A DNA stretch of 64,000 nt, from NCBI RefSeq assembly GCF_036013955.1, contig NZ_CP107903.1, forward strand, positions 9,052,001 through 9,116,000, read 5' to 3'. The translations under genes were made by a program, and so were the position numbers. This document shows positions 16,388 through 25,330 of the stretch, one piece after another. A model generated the notes under the pieces. It was not told the DNA's origin and made no database searches. It saw only the letters and a list, made by a program, of their open reading frames with translations. The number at the start of each line of letters is the position of its first letter. The first letter of the stretch is position 1. Source of the DNA: Streptomyces sp. NBC_00459 (GTDB lineage Bacteria; Actinomycetota; Actinomycetes; Streptomycetales; Streptomycetaceae).

Positions 16388-18117
16388 CGGGTGCTCCGGG
16401 TGGTGTCGCGCAGGATGTCCTCGGCGAGCGGGGACGGCAGGCGTACGTATCCTGCCTCGCGGTCCGCCTTGCGTTCCCAGCGGGTGAGAAGGTTTGTCTT
16501 CGCGGGCAGTGGCACCCCGGCGAGCAGTGCGGCGAGCCGAGGCGGGCAGCCGGAACGGTCGGCGTAGGACCGAAGTGTGTCACGCACCCTCGCCCACAGT
16601 TCGGCCTCGGCGCGAGGGTACAGGTCGGCCAGGGCGGCGAGAAGTTCGGCGATGTGGTTGACGAGCAGGCAGTAGACGACCCGGTCCCAGCCGCGCTCCG
16701 CGTCGTACGTCATCGGGCCCGCGACATCGGCCGGAACAGCGGTCAGCGCCTCGGCGTGATGCTCGGGCACCAGCTTGGTGCCCTCCAGGTCCCGGAAGAG
16801 CACCTGGACGGGACGGCCGTCGGCGCCCACGCAGATCAGCACGTTCTGGAGGTGCGGCTCCAGGACCAGCCCGTGGTCGAAGTAGGCGGCCAGGACGGGC
16901 GGGACGAGCAGTTCGAGATACGCCGACCACCAGTCGAGGGCCGTGTCCGGGTCCGCGTCCGTGAGCAGCCGGGAGACATGGGCGGCACCTGACGGGTACT
17001 CGTCGGCAACCGCCGCAGCCAGCAGGGGAGTTGCCCCCGGTGCGAGATGTCGGGGCAGGCCCTCGCGGACGATCACGCCGAAGCCCTCGAAGAGTTCACG
17101 GTCCGGGGTGCCGTCGGGGCCGGGCAGGGCGAGCGTGCGGTAGGCGGGTTCGCGGAGCACCGCGCTGCCGGGGAAGCGCTCGGCCAGGTCGGTGAGGGCC
17201 GGGGCGAGGGCGCGGGTGAGGGCGACGGCGCCGGACAGCTCGTAACTGCTGTTCTTGCGCAGGCAGTTGGTGATCCGCACATTCAGGCTGAACTTGAGGA
17301 ACGTCTCGCCGTCGTACAGGGTGCGCACGGATGCCGTGGCGGCGAAGGGGCGGCCGCCCGGGCCGAGGTCCAGGATGTCGCCGCGCTCCGACGCGGCCCG
17401 CAGCAGCGGGTGCCGGCGCAGGGTGTCGTACTGCCAGGGGTGGGTGGGCAGCAGACGGTAGCCGTCGGGTACGTCCTTGCGCTGACCGTCCAGCGCGGCC
17501 GGCGCCCAGGGGGCGGCGCTCTCCTCGGCGATCAGGTGGGCGCGGACGGCGAGGTGCCGCAGCGGGAAGACGGCCGCGGTCTCCGGTGCGTACGCCGCCC
17601 AGGCGCGCGGGTCGCCGGTGCGGGCCTTGGGCGTGGGGTGGAAGCGGTGGCCGAACAGCAGGGACTGTTCGGAGGCGAGGTAGGCGGCGAGGTGGCCGTC
17701 CGCCGGTCCGGCAGGGCGTTCACCGGCCAGGGCGGCCGTGACGGCCCGGTGGCTGGAGGCGATCTGCTCCAGGAACTCCTCGTTGCGTTCACCGGTCCGC
17801 AGGGACAGCTCGTCGCGCGTGTACTCGGCCAGGCGCCGCCAGTCCACCACAGCCCAGCCGTCGTCGGCCTGCTCGCTCACCGGGCCGCTGAAGCGATGGG
17901 CGCCCAGGAGCGACGTACGGCGCAGGCCGACCCGCAGGAGAACGCCGCGGCGGGGCAGGCGGAGCAGGAGGTGGCCGTCGTCGACGACGGTCTGGCGTTC
18001 CGGGCCCGAGACCTCGCGCAGCAGGCAGTTGAGGAGAGTGTGGGTCACCACGTCGTCGGCGGTGGGGAGCCCGGCGGGGGCGGTGGTGGCGTCGGGTGAG
18101 TCGGTCAGCGAGGGCAT
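16384..18117 (-). CDS. IucA/IucC family NIS synthetase (PvsD-like)
   Basis: The 577-residue protein matches NRPS-independent siderophore synthetases, which adenylate a carboxylate such as citrate and condense it with an amine or alcohol. Hallmarks are LLPTHPWQYDTL (the HPxQ motif), FLKFSLNVRITNCLRKNSS (ATP and substrate contacts) and EPHLQNVLICVG followed by FRDLEGTKL (the second ATP-binding set). A C-terminal FhuF-like domain ends the protein. Its ATG at 18117 overlaps the stop of the MFS gene by one base, and it overlaps the decarboxylase gene by four. A much longer open frame runs upstream to 19311, but that part is a shadow of the MFS gene. Confidence 0.92.
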   Translation of the reverse strand: MPSLTDSPDATTAPAGLPTADDVVTHTLLNCLLREVSGPERQTVVDDGHLLLRLPRRGVLLRVGLRRTSLLGAHRFSGPVSEQADDGWAVVDWRRLAEYTRDELSLRTGERNEEFLEQIASSHRAVTAALAGERPAGPADGHLAAYLASEQSLLFGHRFHPTPKARTGDPRAWAAYAPETAAVFPLRHLAVRAHLIAEESAAPWAPAALDGQRKDVPDGYRLLPTHPWQYDTLRRHPLLRAASERGDILDLGPGGRPFAATASVRTLYDGETFLKFSLNVRITNCLRKNSSYELSGAVALTRALAPALTDLAERFPGSAVLREPAYRTLALPGPDGTPDRELFEGFGVIVREGLPRHLAPGATPLLAAAVADEYPSGAAHVSRLLTDADPDTALDWWSAYLELLVPPVLAAYFDHGLVLEPHLQNVLICVGADGRPVQVLFRDLEGTKLVPEHHAEALTAVPADVAGPMTYDAERGWDRVVYCLLVNHIAELLAALADLYPRAEAELWARVRDTLRSYADRSGCPPRLAALLAGVPLPAKTNLLTRWERKADREAGYVRLPSPLAEDILRDTTRSTR

Positions 18118-19325
18118 CAGCGGCTCCAACGGGCGCGGGGCGAGCGGGGGTTGGGGAGGAAGAGGGAGGCGAGCACGGTGACGGCGGCGGCTCCGCCGCC
18201 GGTCAGCACCGGCGCGGCCGGGCCGAACCGGGCGCTGCCCGCCGCCGCGGCGAGGCCGGCGACGACGGCGCCGGCCTTGGAGAAGAACTCCAGTGAGCCG
18301 AACATCCCGCCGGGCGCACGGCCCTTGGCGCAGTCGGCGGCCAGTACCGACAGGGACACCAGGCCGAGCGTGAGCCCGGCCCCGAGGACCAGTCGTACGG
18401 TGATCAGCGCGGGCAGCGAATCGGCGACGCCGTGTCCGGCCAGGCCGAACGCGATACAGGCGAAGCCGAGGACGATCCCGGTCCGGGGCCGGACCCGGAC
18501 CGCCGAGTGCACCGCCAGCGCCGACACCAGATAGACCAGGTGCGGCACGGCGAAGAGGACGCCGGACAAGGTCGCCGAGGTGCCCGGCAGTTGGTCCTCC
18601 ACCAGGGAGATCAGATAGGGGAAGGAGATGACGGTGGAGAACACGAACGCGAACTCCAGGGCGTACAGGGTGCGCAGGGAGACCACCGGCGCGGAGGTGC
18701 GCGCGGTGGTCTCGGGTATGGACTCCGCTGTCTGTTCCTCGACCGGTTCGGGGAGCGCGGCGAGCAACAGGGCGGCGGCCAGCGGGAGTACGGCCAGTAG
18801 CGCGTACTGGCGGTGCGGTGACAGCCAGCCCGACAGTGAGCCGACGACGATCGGCGCGACGACCAGGGCGGCCCGGGCGCTGCCCTGCATCAGAGTGAGC
18901 GCCTTCGACAGGGCGGGGCCCTCCAGCGCGGCGCCCAGATAGCCGTTGGACGCGGCGAAGGTGCCCCCGAGGATGCCCTGGAGGATCAGTGCCGCCGTGA
19001 ACGTGGCCAGTGAGTCGGCCCATCCGGCGAGCAGAAAGGCGACGGCTAGGCCCAACTGGGCGCGCAGCAGAAGCCGTTTGCGGCCGAAGCGGTCGGCGAG
19101 TCTGCCCCAGAAGGGGGCGCCGAGCGCACCGAACACCGTCGGCACCACGTACAGCACCCCGGCCCAGCGCGCGGAGCTGTCGCCCAACTCCGGGAGGATC
19201 TGGGTGAGATACGGGGGAAGGCCCAGGGCGGCGAATGACGCGACGAAGTAGCAGCCGGCCACCGCGTGCACCTGTCCACGGCCGAACGCGGAGCGTCGCG
19301 GCAGGCGCCACGCCTCGGCGCTCAC
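18117..19325 (-). CDS. MFS siderophore exporter (PvsC-like)
   Basis: The 402-residue protein has about 12 membrane helices and the MFS loop 2-3 motif GRLADRFGRKRLLLRAQ (about residues 65-80). Repeat motifs appear again around RARPGG in the second half. Placed between two NIS synthetase genes, it is the expected exporter of the finished siderophore, as PvsC, SfaA or SbnD are in other systems. Its GTG at 19325 overlaps the TGA of the upstream NIS gene in the sequence GTGA, so the start is well supported. Confidence 0.88.
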   Translation of the reverse strand: MSAEAWRLPRRSAFGRGQVHAVAGCYFVASFAALGLPPYLTQILPELGDSSARWAGVLYVVPTVFGALGAPFWGRLADRFGRKRLLLRAQLGLAVAFLLAGWADSLATFTAALILQGILGGTFAASNGYLGAALEGPALSKALTLMQGSARAALVVAPIVVGSLSGWLSPHRQYALLAVLPLAAALLLAALPEPVEEQTAESIPETTARTSAPVVSLRTLYALEFAFVFSTVISFPYLISLVEDQLPGTSATLSGVLFAVPHLVYLVSALAVHSAVRVRPRTGIVLGFACIAFGLAGHGVADSLPALITVRLVLGAGLTLGLVSLSVLAADCAKGRAPGGMFGSLEFFSKAGAVVAGLAAAAGSARFGPAAPVLTGGGAAAVTVLASLFLPNPRSPRARWSR

Positions 19326-21091
19326 TCGGCGTCCCCGGTGTGCGGCCCGGACTCGTCTTCGGCGTGGAGAAGGTAGTTGGGGCCGGTGGTGTAGTGCTTG
19401 TTGATGTCGGCGGCGCCCGAACGCTCCTTGCTGAGCAGGGTTCCGGCGCTGACCATGGCCTTCACGGGCAGGTGCGGAGCGTCCAGGATCCGGGCGCGCA
19501 GTTCGGCGGCGGGGGTGCCGCCGAGCCGGTCGACGGCCTCGCCGAGCCGGTCGCGGACCAGCCCCAGCAGCGTGGGGAGCGGGGCGCGCCCGTGCCGGGC
19601 GAGTCCGAACGCGTAGGCGCCCGCGCACAGATGGACGGTGATGGTGGCGAACACATCGACGACCGGTCCGTCCTCGGTGCCGTAGGTCCGCTCGTCGTCG
19701 AAGCCCCACGGCCCCGGCAAGGCGGTTGCGAGCCGCGCGGTGTTGATGCGTGGGCCGTCGTTGTCCTTGAACAGCAGCCGCACCCGGCCCGGTTCGGGCC
19801 CCAGCACCAGCGAGACGTTCTGCTGGTGCGACTCCAGGGCGATGCCGTGACCGAAGAGGGTGGTCTGCCAGTCGAAGAGGACGGTGAGGCAGGCGTCCAG
19901 CAGGGCGAGCGGGTCGCCGTCGTGGAAGCGGTCGGCGAGCTGGTCGACGACCAGCCGTCCGGCGGGCGCCTCGGCCAGCAGCGCGGCCAGCGGGACGATG
20001 GCGGCGTCGTCCAGGCCGGCCGGGTAGCGGCGGCACAGGACGGCGAGGAGTTCGTGTCCGGCATGCGCGTACGTGGTCTCGTCGGCGTGCAGGACGGTGT
20101 CCTCGAAGCGCGGCTCGTGTGCGACGACCCGCTCGGTCAGCCGCTGCCCGGCGGCGCCGTCCACGAGCGTGCCCGGCTTGATGGAGCGCCGGTTGCGCAG
20201 CCCCAACGTAGCTGTGGCCAGAGGTAGTTTGAGGTGCAGGGTGGGATCGGAGGCCACCGCGACGGTACGCATGGACAGTGTCGGGACCACGTCGAGGTAC
20301 CCGACCCGGGCGAGCCGGGCGCGTCCCGCGAGGCCGGTGACGCGCAGTGCCTCGTCGAGCGGGGCGCCGACGGTCAACGGGTGCACGGGCAGGGTGAGAT
20401 GCGTGCTCTCCAGATCCTCCATGCCGAGCATCGCGGGCGTCGGCCAGCCCTCCGGCAGCGGACCCGTGAGCGTCACCTCACCCCGGGGCACGGCGAGCCA
20501 GCGCAGCGCGAAACGGGGATGGAACTCCGGTGCGTACATGCGAAGTTGCTCTTCCGTCAGCCCGGACCGGCCACGTGCGGTCGGATACACGGGATGGTCG
20601 ACGCGAGCCGCGAGGGTGTCGTACGCCAGGGAGGCCGTCAGGCCCGTCCAGTCGGCCGTGTCGGCTCCATGGCGGTCCGTCAGCCGCCCGGCGACCTCCT
20701 CCCGCGTGGCGTCGTGCAGCCGCAGGGTGGCGAGGGTCTGCCGGCACTCCTCGGTGAAGGCGTCGAAGCCGTCACGGTCCACCGGATCGGCCAGTGCCCG
20801 CAGTACGGCGAGGACGGTGTCGTACGAGGTGAACCGGGCGCCGTCCGACTCGCGCACGAGCAGCGGCAGTCGGGCGGCGTACACGCACTGGAAGCCGTCC
20901 TCGGTGAGCGGCAGCAGCAGGGCGTCACCGTCGGTCGGGTGGCGCAGCCAGACGCCGTCCGGGCGGTGGGTGAGCGTGCCGAGGGTGCGCAGGCCCACCA
21001 CGTCCTCGCGGAGCAGGGCGCTGAGGACGCGGGTGAGCAGCTCGGCCTCGGCGGCGTCGGTCGTCACGAGGGCCGGAGAAGCGGCGGTCAC
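19322..21091 (-). CDS. IucA/IucC family NIS synthetase (PvsB-like)
   Basis: The 589-residue protein is the second NIS synthetase of the operon. It has LPVHPLTVG, the family run SMRTVAVASDPTLHLKLPL followed by RNRRSIKPGTLVDG, then GIALESHQQNVSLVLG and LFKDNDGPRIN for ATP binding, and a C-terminal FhuF-like domain ending in NYLLHAEDES. In pvs-type pathways the two synthetases successively load citrate. It overlaps the upstream ATP-grasp gene by ATGA and the downstream MFS gene by GTGA, so all five biosynthetic genes are translationally coupled. Confidence 0.92.
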   Translation of the reverse strand: MTAASPALVTTDAAEAELLTRVLSALLREDVVGLRTLGTLTHRPDGVWLRHPTDGDALLLPLTEDGFQCVYAARLPLLVRESDGARFTSYDTVLAVLRALADPVDRDGFDAFTEECRQTLATLRLHDATREEVAGRLTDRHGADTADWTGLTASLAYDTLAARVDHPVYPTARGRSGLTEEQLRMYAPEFHPRFALRWLAVPRGEVTLTGPLPEGWPTPAMLGMEDLESTHLTLPVHPLTVGAPLDEALRVTGLAGRARLARVGYLDVVPTLSMRTVAVASDPTLHLKLPLATATLGLRNRRSIKPGTLVDGAAGQRLTERVVAHEPRFEDTVLHADETTYAHAGHELLAVLCRRYPAGLDDAAIVPLAALLAEAPAGRLVVDQLADRFHDGDPLALLDACLTVLFDWQTTLFGHGIALESHQQNVSLVLGPEPGRVRLLFKDNDGPRINTARLATALPGPWGFDDERTYGTEDGPVVDVFATITVHLCAGAYAFGLARHGRAPLPTLLGLVRDRLGEAVDRLGGTPAAELRARILDAPHLPVKAMVSAGTLLSKERSGAADINKHYTTGPNYLLHAEDESGPHTGDAE

Positions 21092-22275
21092 GGCTGGACC
21101 TCCCAGTGCCGGTCCGCCAGGAACTGTGCCGAGACCCGGTCGACCGTCGGCTGGTCGGTGCCGGTGGCCCGCAGCACGCCCAGGTAGTCGCGGTTGGTGC
21201 GGTGGAGTTCGTGCCGCTCACCGATCGCGCGCAGCGGACGGTACGTCAGATGGACGCCGTCCAGGGTGAGTTCGGTCGCCGGGGGAGCCGCGGTCAGGGT
21301 GCCCGCACGGTGGGCGTACGGGTACTCCAGGCGGGCCGCGCCGTCGCGGCGGATGCCCAGGTCGGCCGGGAGCGGCTCGCCCAGGTGGGTGCGCAGGATG
21401 TGCTCGAAGAGGGGGATCCCCAGCAGCCGGGCCAGCAGCAGGTCGACCTGGTCGCCGATGGCGCGGTAGTTGACCTCGATGATCCGGGCACGCCCCTCGT
21501 GCACCACGAACTCGGTGTGACATGCGCCGAACCCGACGCCCAGCGCGTCGAGTTGGGCCAGTATCTGTGCGACGACCGGCTCGGGGTGGGCCGGTACGAG
21601 GACGAGCCGCTCCTCGATGAAGTACGGCGGCGCCGACAACTCGGTGTGGAAGCCGCCCAGGACATGCCGGACGTTCCCGTCGCCGAGCGTCTCCAGGGTG
21701 TACAGCTCCCCGGGCAGATACTCCTCGACGACCAGGACGGCACCCGGGCGCCGAGCGAAGATCTCCCCGGCGCGGGCCGTCAACTCCGCGGCGCTGTCGA
21801 CGAGGACGACGTCCTCACTGGCCACACCCTCGCGCGGCTTGAGGACGCACGGGTACGGCGCGGCCAGGGCGACAGGCGCGCCGGGACCGGTCTCCGTGAG
21901 TTCGGCGGACCAAACGGTGTCCACGCCCGCGACGGCGAGCCGGCGCCGCATCTCGGCCTTGTCCTTGCAGGCGAGCGTGGCCCGCCAGTCCTTGGCGGGG
22001 AGGCCGAAGTAGTCGGCGGCCAGGGCGGTCTGGGTCTGGAGGTGGTCGCTGTTGCTGAAGACGCCGTCGGGCCGGTGATGCGTCGAGATCCGGGTGACGA
22101 CGGCCCGGAAGTCACGGACGTCGCACTCCAGGACCTCCACGTCCGGGTACACGGCCCGATGGGCATCGGGCTGGTCGGTGAGCACGGTGACGTCGAGGCC
22201 GAGGCGTGCGGCGGCGGGCAGGAAGCCCTCGGTGACGGAGTCGGTGGGGTTGAGGGCGAGCAGGTACAGACGCAT
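21088..22275 (-). CDS. ATP-grasp ligase (PvsA-like)
   Basis: The 395-residue protein has an N-terminal pre-ATP-grasp Rossmann-like domain (YLLALNPTDSVTEGFLPAA, about residues 4-22). The ATP-grasp core follows: PYPCVLKPREGVASEDVVLV binds ATP, VLVVEEYLPGELYTLETL lies in the middle, and FGACHTEFVVHEGRARIIEVNYR carries the metal-binding Glu and Asn. It joins a carboxylate to an amine with ATP. In the vibrioferrin order this position is PvsA. It is the first biosynthetic gene; the 108-base gap upstream contains the hairpin that follows the binding protein gene. Confidence 0.88.
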   Translation of the reverse strand: MRLYLLALNPTDSVTEGFLPAAARLGLDVTVLTDQPDAHRAVYPDVEVLECDVRDFRAVVTRISTHHRPDGVFSNSDHLQTQTALAADYFGLPAKDWRATLACKDKAEMRRRLAVAGVDTVWSAELTETGPGAPVALAAPYPCVLKPREGVASEDVVLVDSAAELTARAGEIFARRPGAVLVVEEYLPGELYTLETLGDGNVRHVLGGFHTELSAPPYFIEERLVLVPAHPEPVVAQILAQLDALGVGFGACHTEFVVHEGRARIIEVNYRAIGDQVDLLLARLLGIPLFEHILRTHLGEPLPADLGIRRDGAARLEYPYAHRAGTLTAAPPATELTLDGVHLTYRPLRAIGERHELHRTNRDYLGVLRATGTDQPTVDRVSAQFLADRHWEVQP

Positions 22276-22333
22276 GAGGTGTGGAACAACTTCCGCTAGC
22301 GGGTGGGGGGTTGCGGCCCCGGTCGGAGGGCCC

Positions 22334-22371
22334 GGGAGCGGGGCGCGTGCAGAAGGGCGCGCCCCGCTCCC
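22334..22371. terminator. 14-bp stem hairpin after the binding-protein gene
   Basis: GGGAGCGGGGCGCG (22334-22347) pairs with CGCGCCCCGCTCCC (22358-22371) around a ten-base loop, 12 bases beyond the stop of the siderophore-binding protein gene. It should separate or attenuate transcription between the uptake genes and the biosynthetic genes downstream. Confidence 0.8.
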
Positions 22372-22383
22372 GTACGGCGGGAG

Positions 22384-23427
22384 TTACTTCTTGGGGAGTT
22401 CCACACCGGTGGCCTCGGCCACGTCGACGAGCATCTGCTCGGCGGCCTGAACGCCGATGCCGGACATCCAGATCTCGTCCGGGACCTCGAAGACCTTGCC
22501 GTTCTTGACGGCGGGCAGGCTCTTCCAGACCGGGTTGGTGACGACCTGCTGCTTCTGGGTCTTGTCCTCGGTGTCGGCGGCGGTGACGAAGATCAGGTCG
22601 GCGTCGGCCCTGTCGATCTGCTCCGGGCTGACGTCCTTCATCGTGACCTCGGGGTCGGTCGAGACCTGCGACTTCGGGCGGACCAGACCGATGTCGCCGA
22701 GGACGACACCGCTGTAGGAGTTGGACTGGTAGAGGCGGGTCGGACCGGCGATGAAGCGGACCACGGACGCGGTGGGCATGGTGCCCTTGTCCTTCGCCTT
22801 GATGGCCTCGCCGAGTGCCTTGGCCCGCGTCTCGTACTCCTTGAGCCTGGCGGCGGCCTCGGTCTCCAGGCCGAGCGCCTCGGCGTGCACCTTCAGGTTC
22901 TGCTTCCAGACACCGCCGGTGGTCTCCGTGAAGACGGTCGGCGCGATCGCGCCGAGCTTGCTGTAGATCGCCTCGTGGCGGACCTTCGAGGACAGGATCA
23001 GGTCGGGCTTGAGGGACGCGATCAGTTCGAGGTTCGGCTCCAGCAGCGGACCGACGTCCTTCGTGCCGCTCAGCTCGCCCTTCAGGTAGGCCGGGAAGCC
23101 GCCCTCGGACTTGAAGTGCGGGGCGACCGCGCCGACCGGGTCGACGCCGAGGAGGGTGACGTCGTCCAGTTCGCCCGTGTCGAGGACGACGACCCGCTTC
23201 GGCTTGGCGGGGATCTTCACCTCGCCCATGACGGTCTTGAGGGTGCGGGGGAATCCGGCGGTGTCGGCGGCGGCCTCGGCGGCTGTGTCCGAGCCCTTGT
23301 CGTCGGAGTCGCCGCTGCCGCAGGCGGCGAGCACGGCGGTGCCGAGGACGACGGCGAGCAGCATGACGATGAGCCTGCCGAGTCGGCCGAACCGGCTGAT
23401 TCCGGGCATGTGGGAGCTGTTGCGCAT
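22384..23427 (-). CDS. Siderophore-binding lipoprotein of an ABC importer (FecB/CeuE type)
   Basis: The 347-residue protein has a signal peptide ending in the lipobox VLAACGSG (Cys near residue 36), so it is anchored outside the membrane. The body is a periplasmic-binding fold with the family phrases RVVVLDTGELDDVTLLGVDPVGA, LIASLKPDLILSS and FVTAADTED. It captures ferric siderophore and passes it to the FecCD permeases encoded just upstream. It is separated from the ATPase gene by 44 bases and followed by a strong hairpin, which fits a high-level product of the uptake transcript. Confidence 0.9.
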   Translation of the reverse strand: MRNSSHMPGISRFGRLGRLIVMLLAVVLGTAVLAACGSGDSDDKGSDTAAEAAADTAGFPRTLKTVMGEVKIPAKPKRVVVLDTGELDDVTLLGVDPVGAVAPHFKSEGGFPAYLKGELSGTKDVGPLLEPNLELIASLKPDLILSSKVRHEAIYSKLGAIAPTVFTETTGGVWKQNLKVHAEALGLETEAAARLKEYETRAKALGEAIKAKDKGTMPTASVVRFIAGPTRLYQSNSYSGVVLGDIGLVRPKSQVSTDPEVTMKDVSPEQIDRADADLIFVTAADTEDKTQKQQVVTNPVWKSLPAVKNGKVFEVPDEIWMSGIGVQAAEQMLVDVAEATGVELPKK

Positions 23428-23471
23428 GGGGGGTTGGACTTTCTGTCGACAACTGTGGAACAGGGGGTGAG

Positions 23472-24299
23472 TCAGGCGGTCGTGGCGGAGTGCCGCACCG
23501 CGCTGCTTCTGGGCACGACCAGCGGGGTGCCGGTCTCCGGGTCGGGTATGACCCGGCAGTCCACGTCGAACACGGACCTGACCAGCTCCGCGTCGAGCAC
23601 GTCGGCCGGTGGGCCGGCGGCGGCGAGTCGGCCGTCCTTGAGGACCACTATGTGGTCCGCGTAGCGGGCGGCCTGTCCGAGGTCGTGCAGCACCATCACC
23701 ACGGTGCGGCCCGCCTCGGCGTGCAGGGCGGCGACCAGATCGAGTACGTCGAGCTGGTGCCGAAGATCGAGGAAGGTGGTCGGTTCGTCGAGCAGGAGCA
23801 GCTCGGTGTCCTGCGCCAACGCCAGGGCGATCCAGGCGCGTTGACGCTGGCCGCCGGAGAGCCGGTCGACGGGCTGGTCGCGCAGCGCGGTCGTGCCGGT
23901 GCGCTCCAGGGCCTCGTCGACCGCCCGCTGGTCGGCCGTCGACCAGGGGGCGAGCAGCCGCTGATGGGGATAGCGGCCGAGCCGGACGAGCGCCTCGACG
24001 GTGATCGCCTCCGGGGTGACCGGCTGCTGCGGGAGCAGCCCCATCCGCAGGGCCAGCGCCTTCGCGGACATGCGGTGGATGTCGGAGCCGTCGAGTGTGA
24101 CCGTGCCGGCGGCGGGTGCGAGCAGTCGGCTCAGCCCTCTCAACAGGGTTGATTTCCCACAGGCGTTGGGGCCGACGATGGCGGTGACGGCGCCGCCGGG
24201 GAGGGTGAGGTCGAGCCCGCCGACGACGAGCCGGTCGCCGTAGCGCAGGTCGAGAGCCCGGGTGCGCAACTGGTTGGTGGTGTCCGGTCGGCCGGTCAT
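23472..24299 (-). CDS. Siderophore ABC transporter ATP-binding protein (FecE/FepC type)
   Basis: The 275-residue ATPase has Walker A GPNACGKSTLLRG (about residue 45), signature RLSGGQRQRAWIALALAQ, Walker B LLLLDEPTTFLDL and the switch His in VMVLHDLGQAARYAD. It powers uptake of ferric siderophore through the two FecCD permeases. The ATG at 24299 overlaps the stop of the upstream permease gene in ATGA. Confidence 0.93.
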   Translation of the reverse strand: MTGRPDTTNQLRTRALDLRYGDRLVVGGLDLTLPGGAVTAIVGPNACGKSTLLRGLSRLLAPAAGTVTLDGSDIHRMSAKALALRMGLLPQQPVTPEAITVEALVRLGRYPHQRLLAPWSTADQRAVDEALERTGTTALRDQPVDRLSGGQRQRAWIALALAQDTELLLLDEPTTFLDLRHQLDVLDLVAALHAEAGRTVVMVLHDLGQAARYADHIVVLKDGRLAAAGPPADVLDAELVRSVFDVDCRVIPDPETGTPLVVPRSSAVRHSATTA

Positions 24300-25330
24300 G
24301 CGTGACTCCTGTGAACGGGCTTGCTCTGACGGAACATCAGCACCAGCAGCCAGGGCGCGCCGAGCGTGGCGGTGACCGCTCCGACCGGCAGCCCCTCGAC
24401 GGGCAGCAGATGCTGGACCACCAGGTCGGAGGCGAGCAGCAGTACGGCCCCGGTGAGACAGGCCAGCGCCAGGGAGGCGGCCGTCGGCGGGCCGGTGAGA
24501 AAGCGGACGATGTGCGGGACGGCGAGCGCCACGAACGTCACCGGACCGGCGAGCGCGGCGGCCAGCGAAGCCAGCACGACCGCGACGAGGAGGAGTTGGA
24601 GCCGCGCGGCGGAGGTGTTGACCCCGAGGGCACCCGCCGAGTCGTCCCCGAGGTCCAGCACGGCGAGGCGTCGGTGCAGCAGAAGGGTGACGGCGAGCGC
24701 GGCCACCATGGCGCCGCCCGCTCCCCACACCTCCGTCCACGTCCGTCCGTACACCGAACCGGTGGTCCACTGGAGCGCGGACCCGGCAAGCTCGGCCGGG
24801 AAGCGCACGATCAGCAGGTTCACGGCGGCGGCGAGCCCCGCCTGCACGGCGAGCCCGGTCAGCACCAGCCGGGTCACGGCGACCCCCGAGCGCCAGGCGA
24901 ACACGCCGAGCAGCAGGGCGGACAGCAGCCCGCCGCCCAGCGCACCCACCGGGATCAGCGTCTGCGAGGCCCCGGCCGCGATGAGCGACACCGCACCCAG
25001 AGACGCCCCGCCGGTGACGCCCATGACGTCGGGCGAGGCCAGCGGATTCCGGAACAGCCGCTGCAGCACACACCCGGCGACACCGAGCCCGGCCCCGGCG
25101 ACGATCGCGGCGAAGGCCCGCGGCGCCCGGAACTGCTGCACCACCAGCACGTCCCCGGATTCGCCGAGCCCGACCAGCGCCCGCAGCGCGGTGCCCGCCG
25201 GAATCCCCGTCTCACCGGTGGTCAGGGCGACGGTGAGCAGCCCGAGGACGGCGACGAGTCCGCAGCAGGCGAGGAGCGGCACGCGGTGGTCCGTCCGTGC
25301 CGTACGGACGGCCGGCGCGGCGGCGGTCAT
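24296..25330 (-). CDS. FecCD-type siderophore permease, second subunit
   Basis: The 344-residue protein has about ten hydrophobic segments. The FecCD phrases are FRAPRAFAAIVAGAGLGVAGCVLQRLFRNPLASPDVMGVTGGASLGAV (near residues 55-105, where only the wording around RNPLASPD is diagnostic), ALGVNTSAARL and the C-terminal GPVTFVALAVPHIVR. It forms a heterodimeric channel with the product of the upstream gene. It overlaps both neighbours by ATGA. Confidence 0.92.
   Translation of the reverse strand: MTAAAPAVRTARTDHRVPLLACCGLVAVLGLLTVALTTGETGIPAGTALRALVGLGESGDVLVVQQFRAPRAFAAIVAGAGLGVAGCVLQRLFRNPLASPDVMGVTGGASLGAVSLIAAGASQTLIPVGALGGGLLSALLLGVFAWRSGVAVTRLVLTGLAVQAGLAAAVNLLIVRFPAELAGSALQWTTGSVYGRTWTEVWGAGGAMVAALAVTLLLHRRLAVLDLGDDSAGALGVNTSAARLQLLLVAVVLASLAAALAGPVTFVALAVPHIVRFLTGPPTAASLALACLTGAVLLLASDLVVQHLLPVEGLPVGAVTATLGAPWLLVLMFRQSKPVHRSHA

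Noticed and set aside
16384..19311. A single 975-residue NIS synthetase with an N-terminal extension
   Set aside because: The first 400 codons overlap the MFS exporter in another frame; the synthetase starts at the coupled ATG at 18117.
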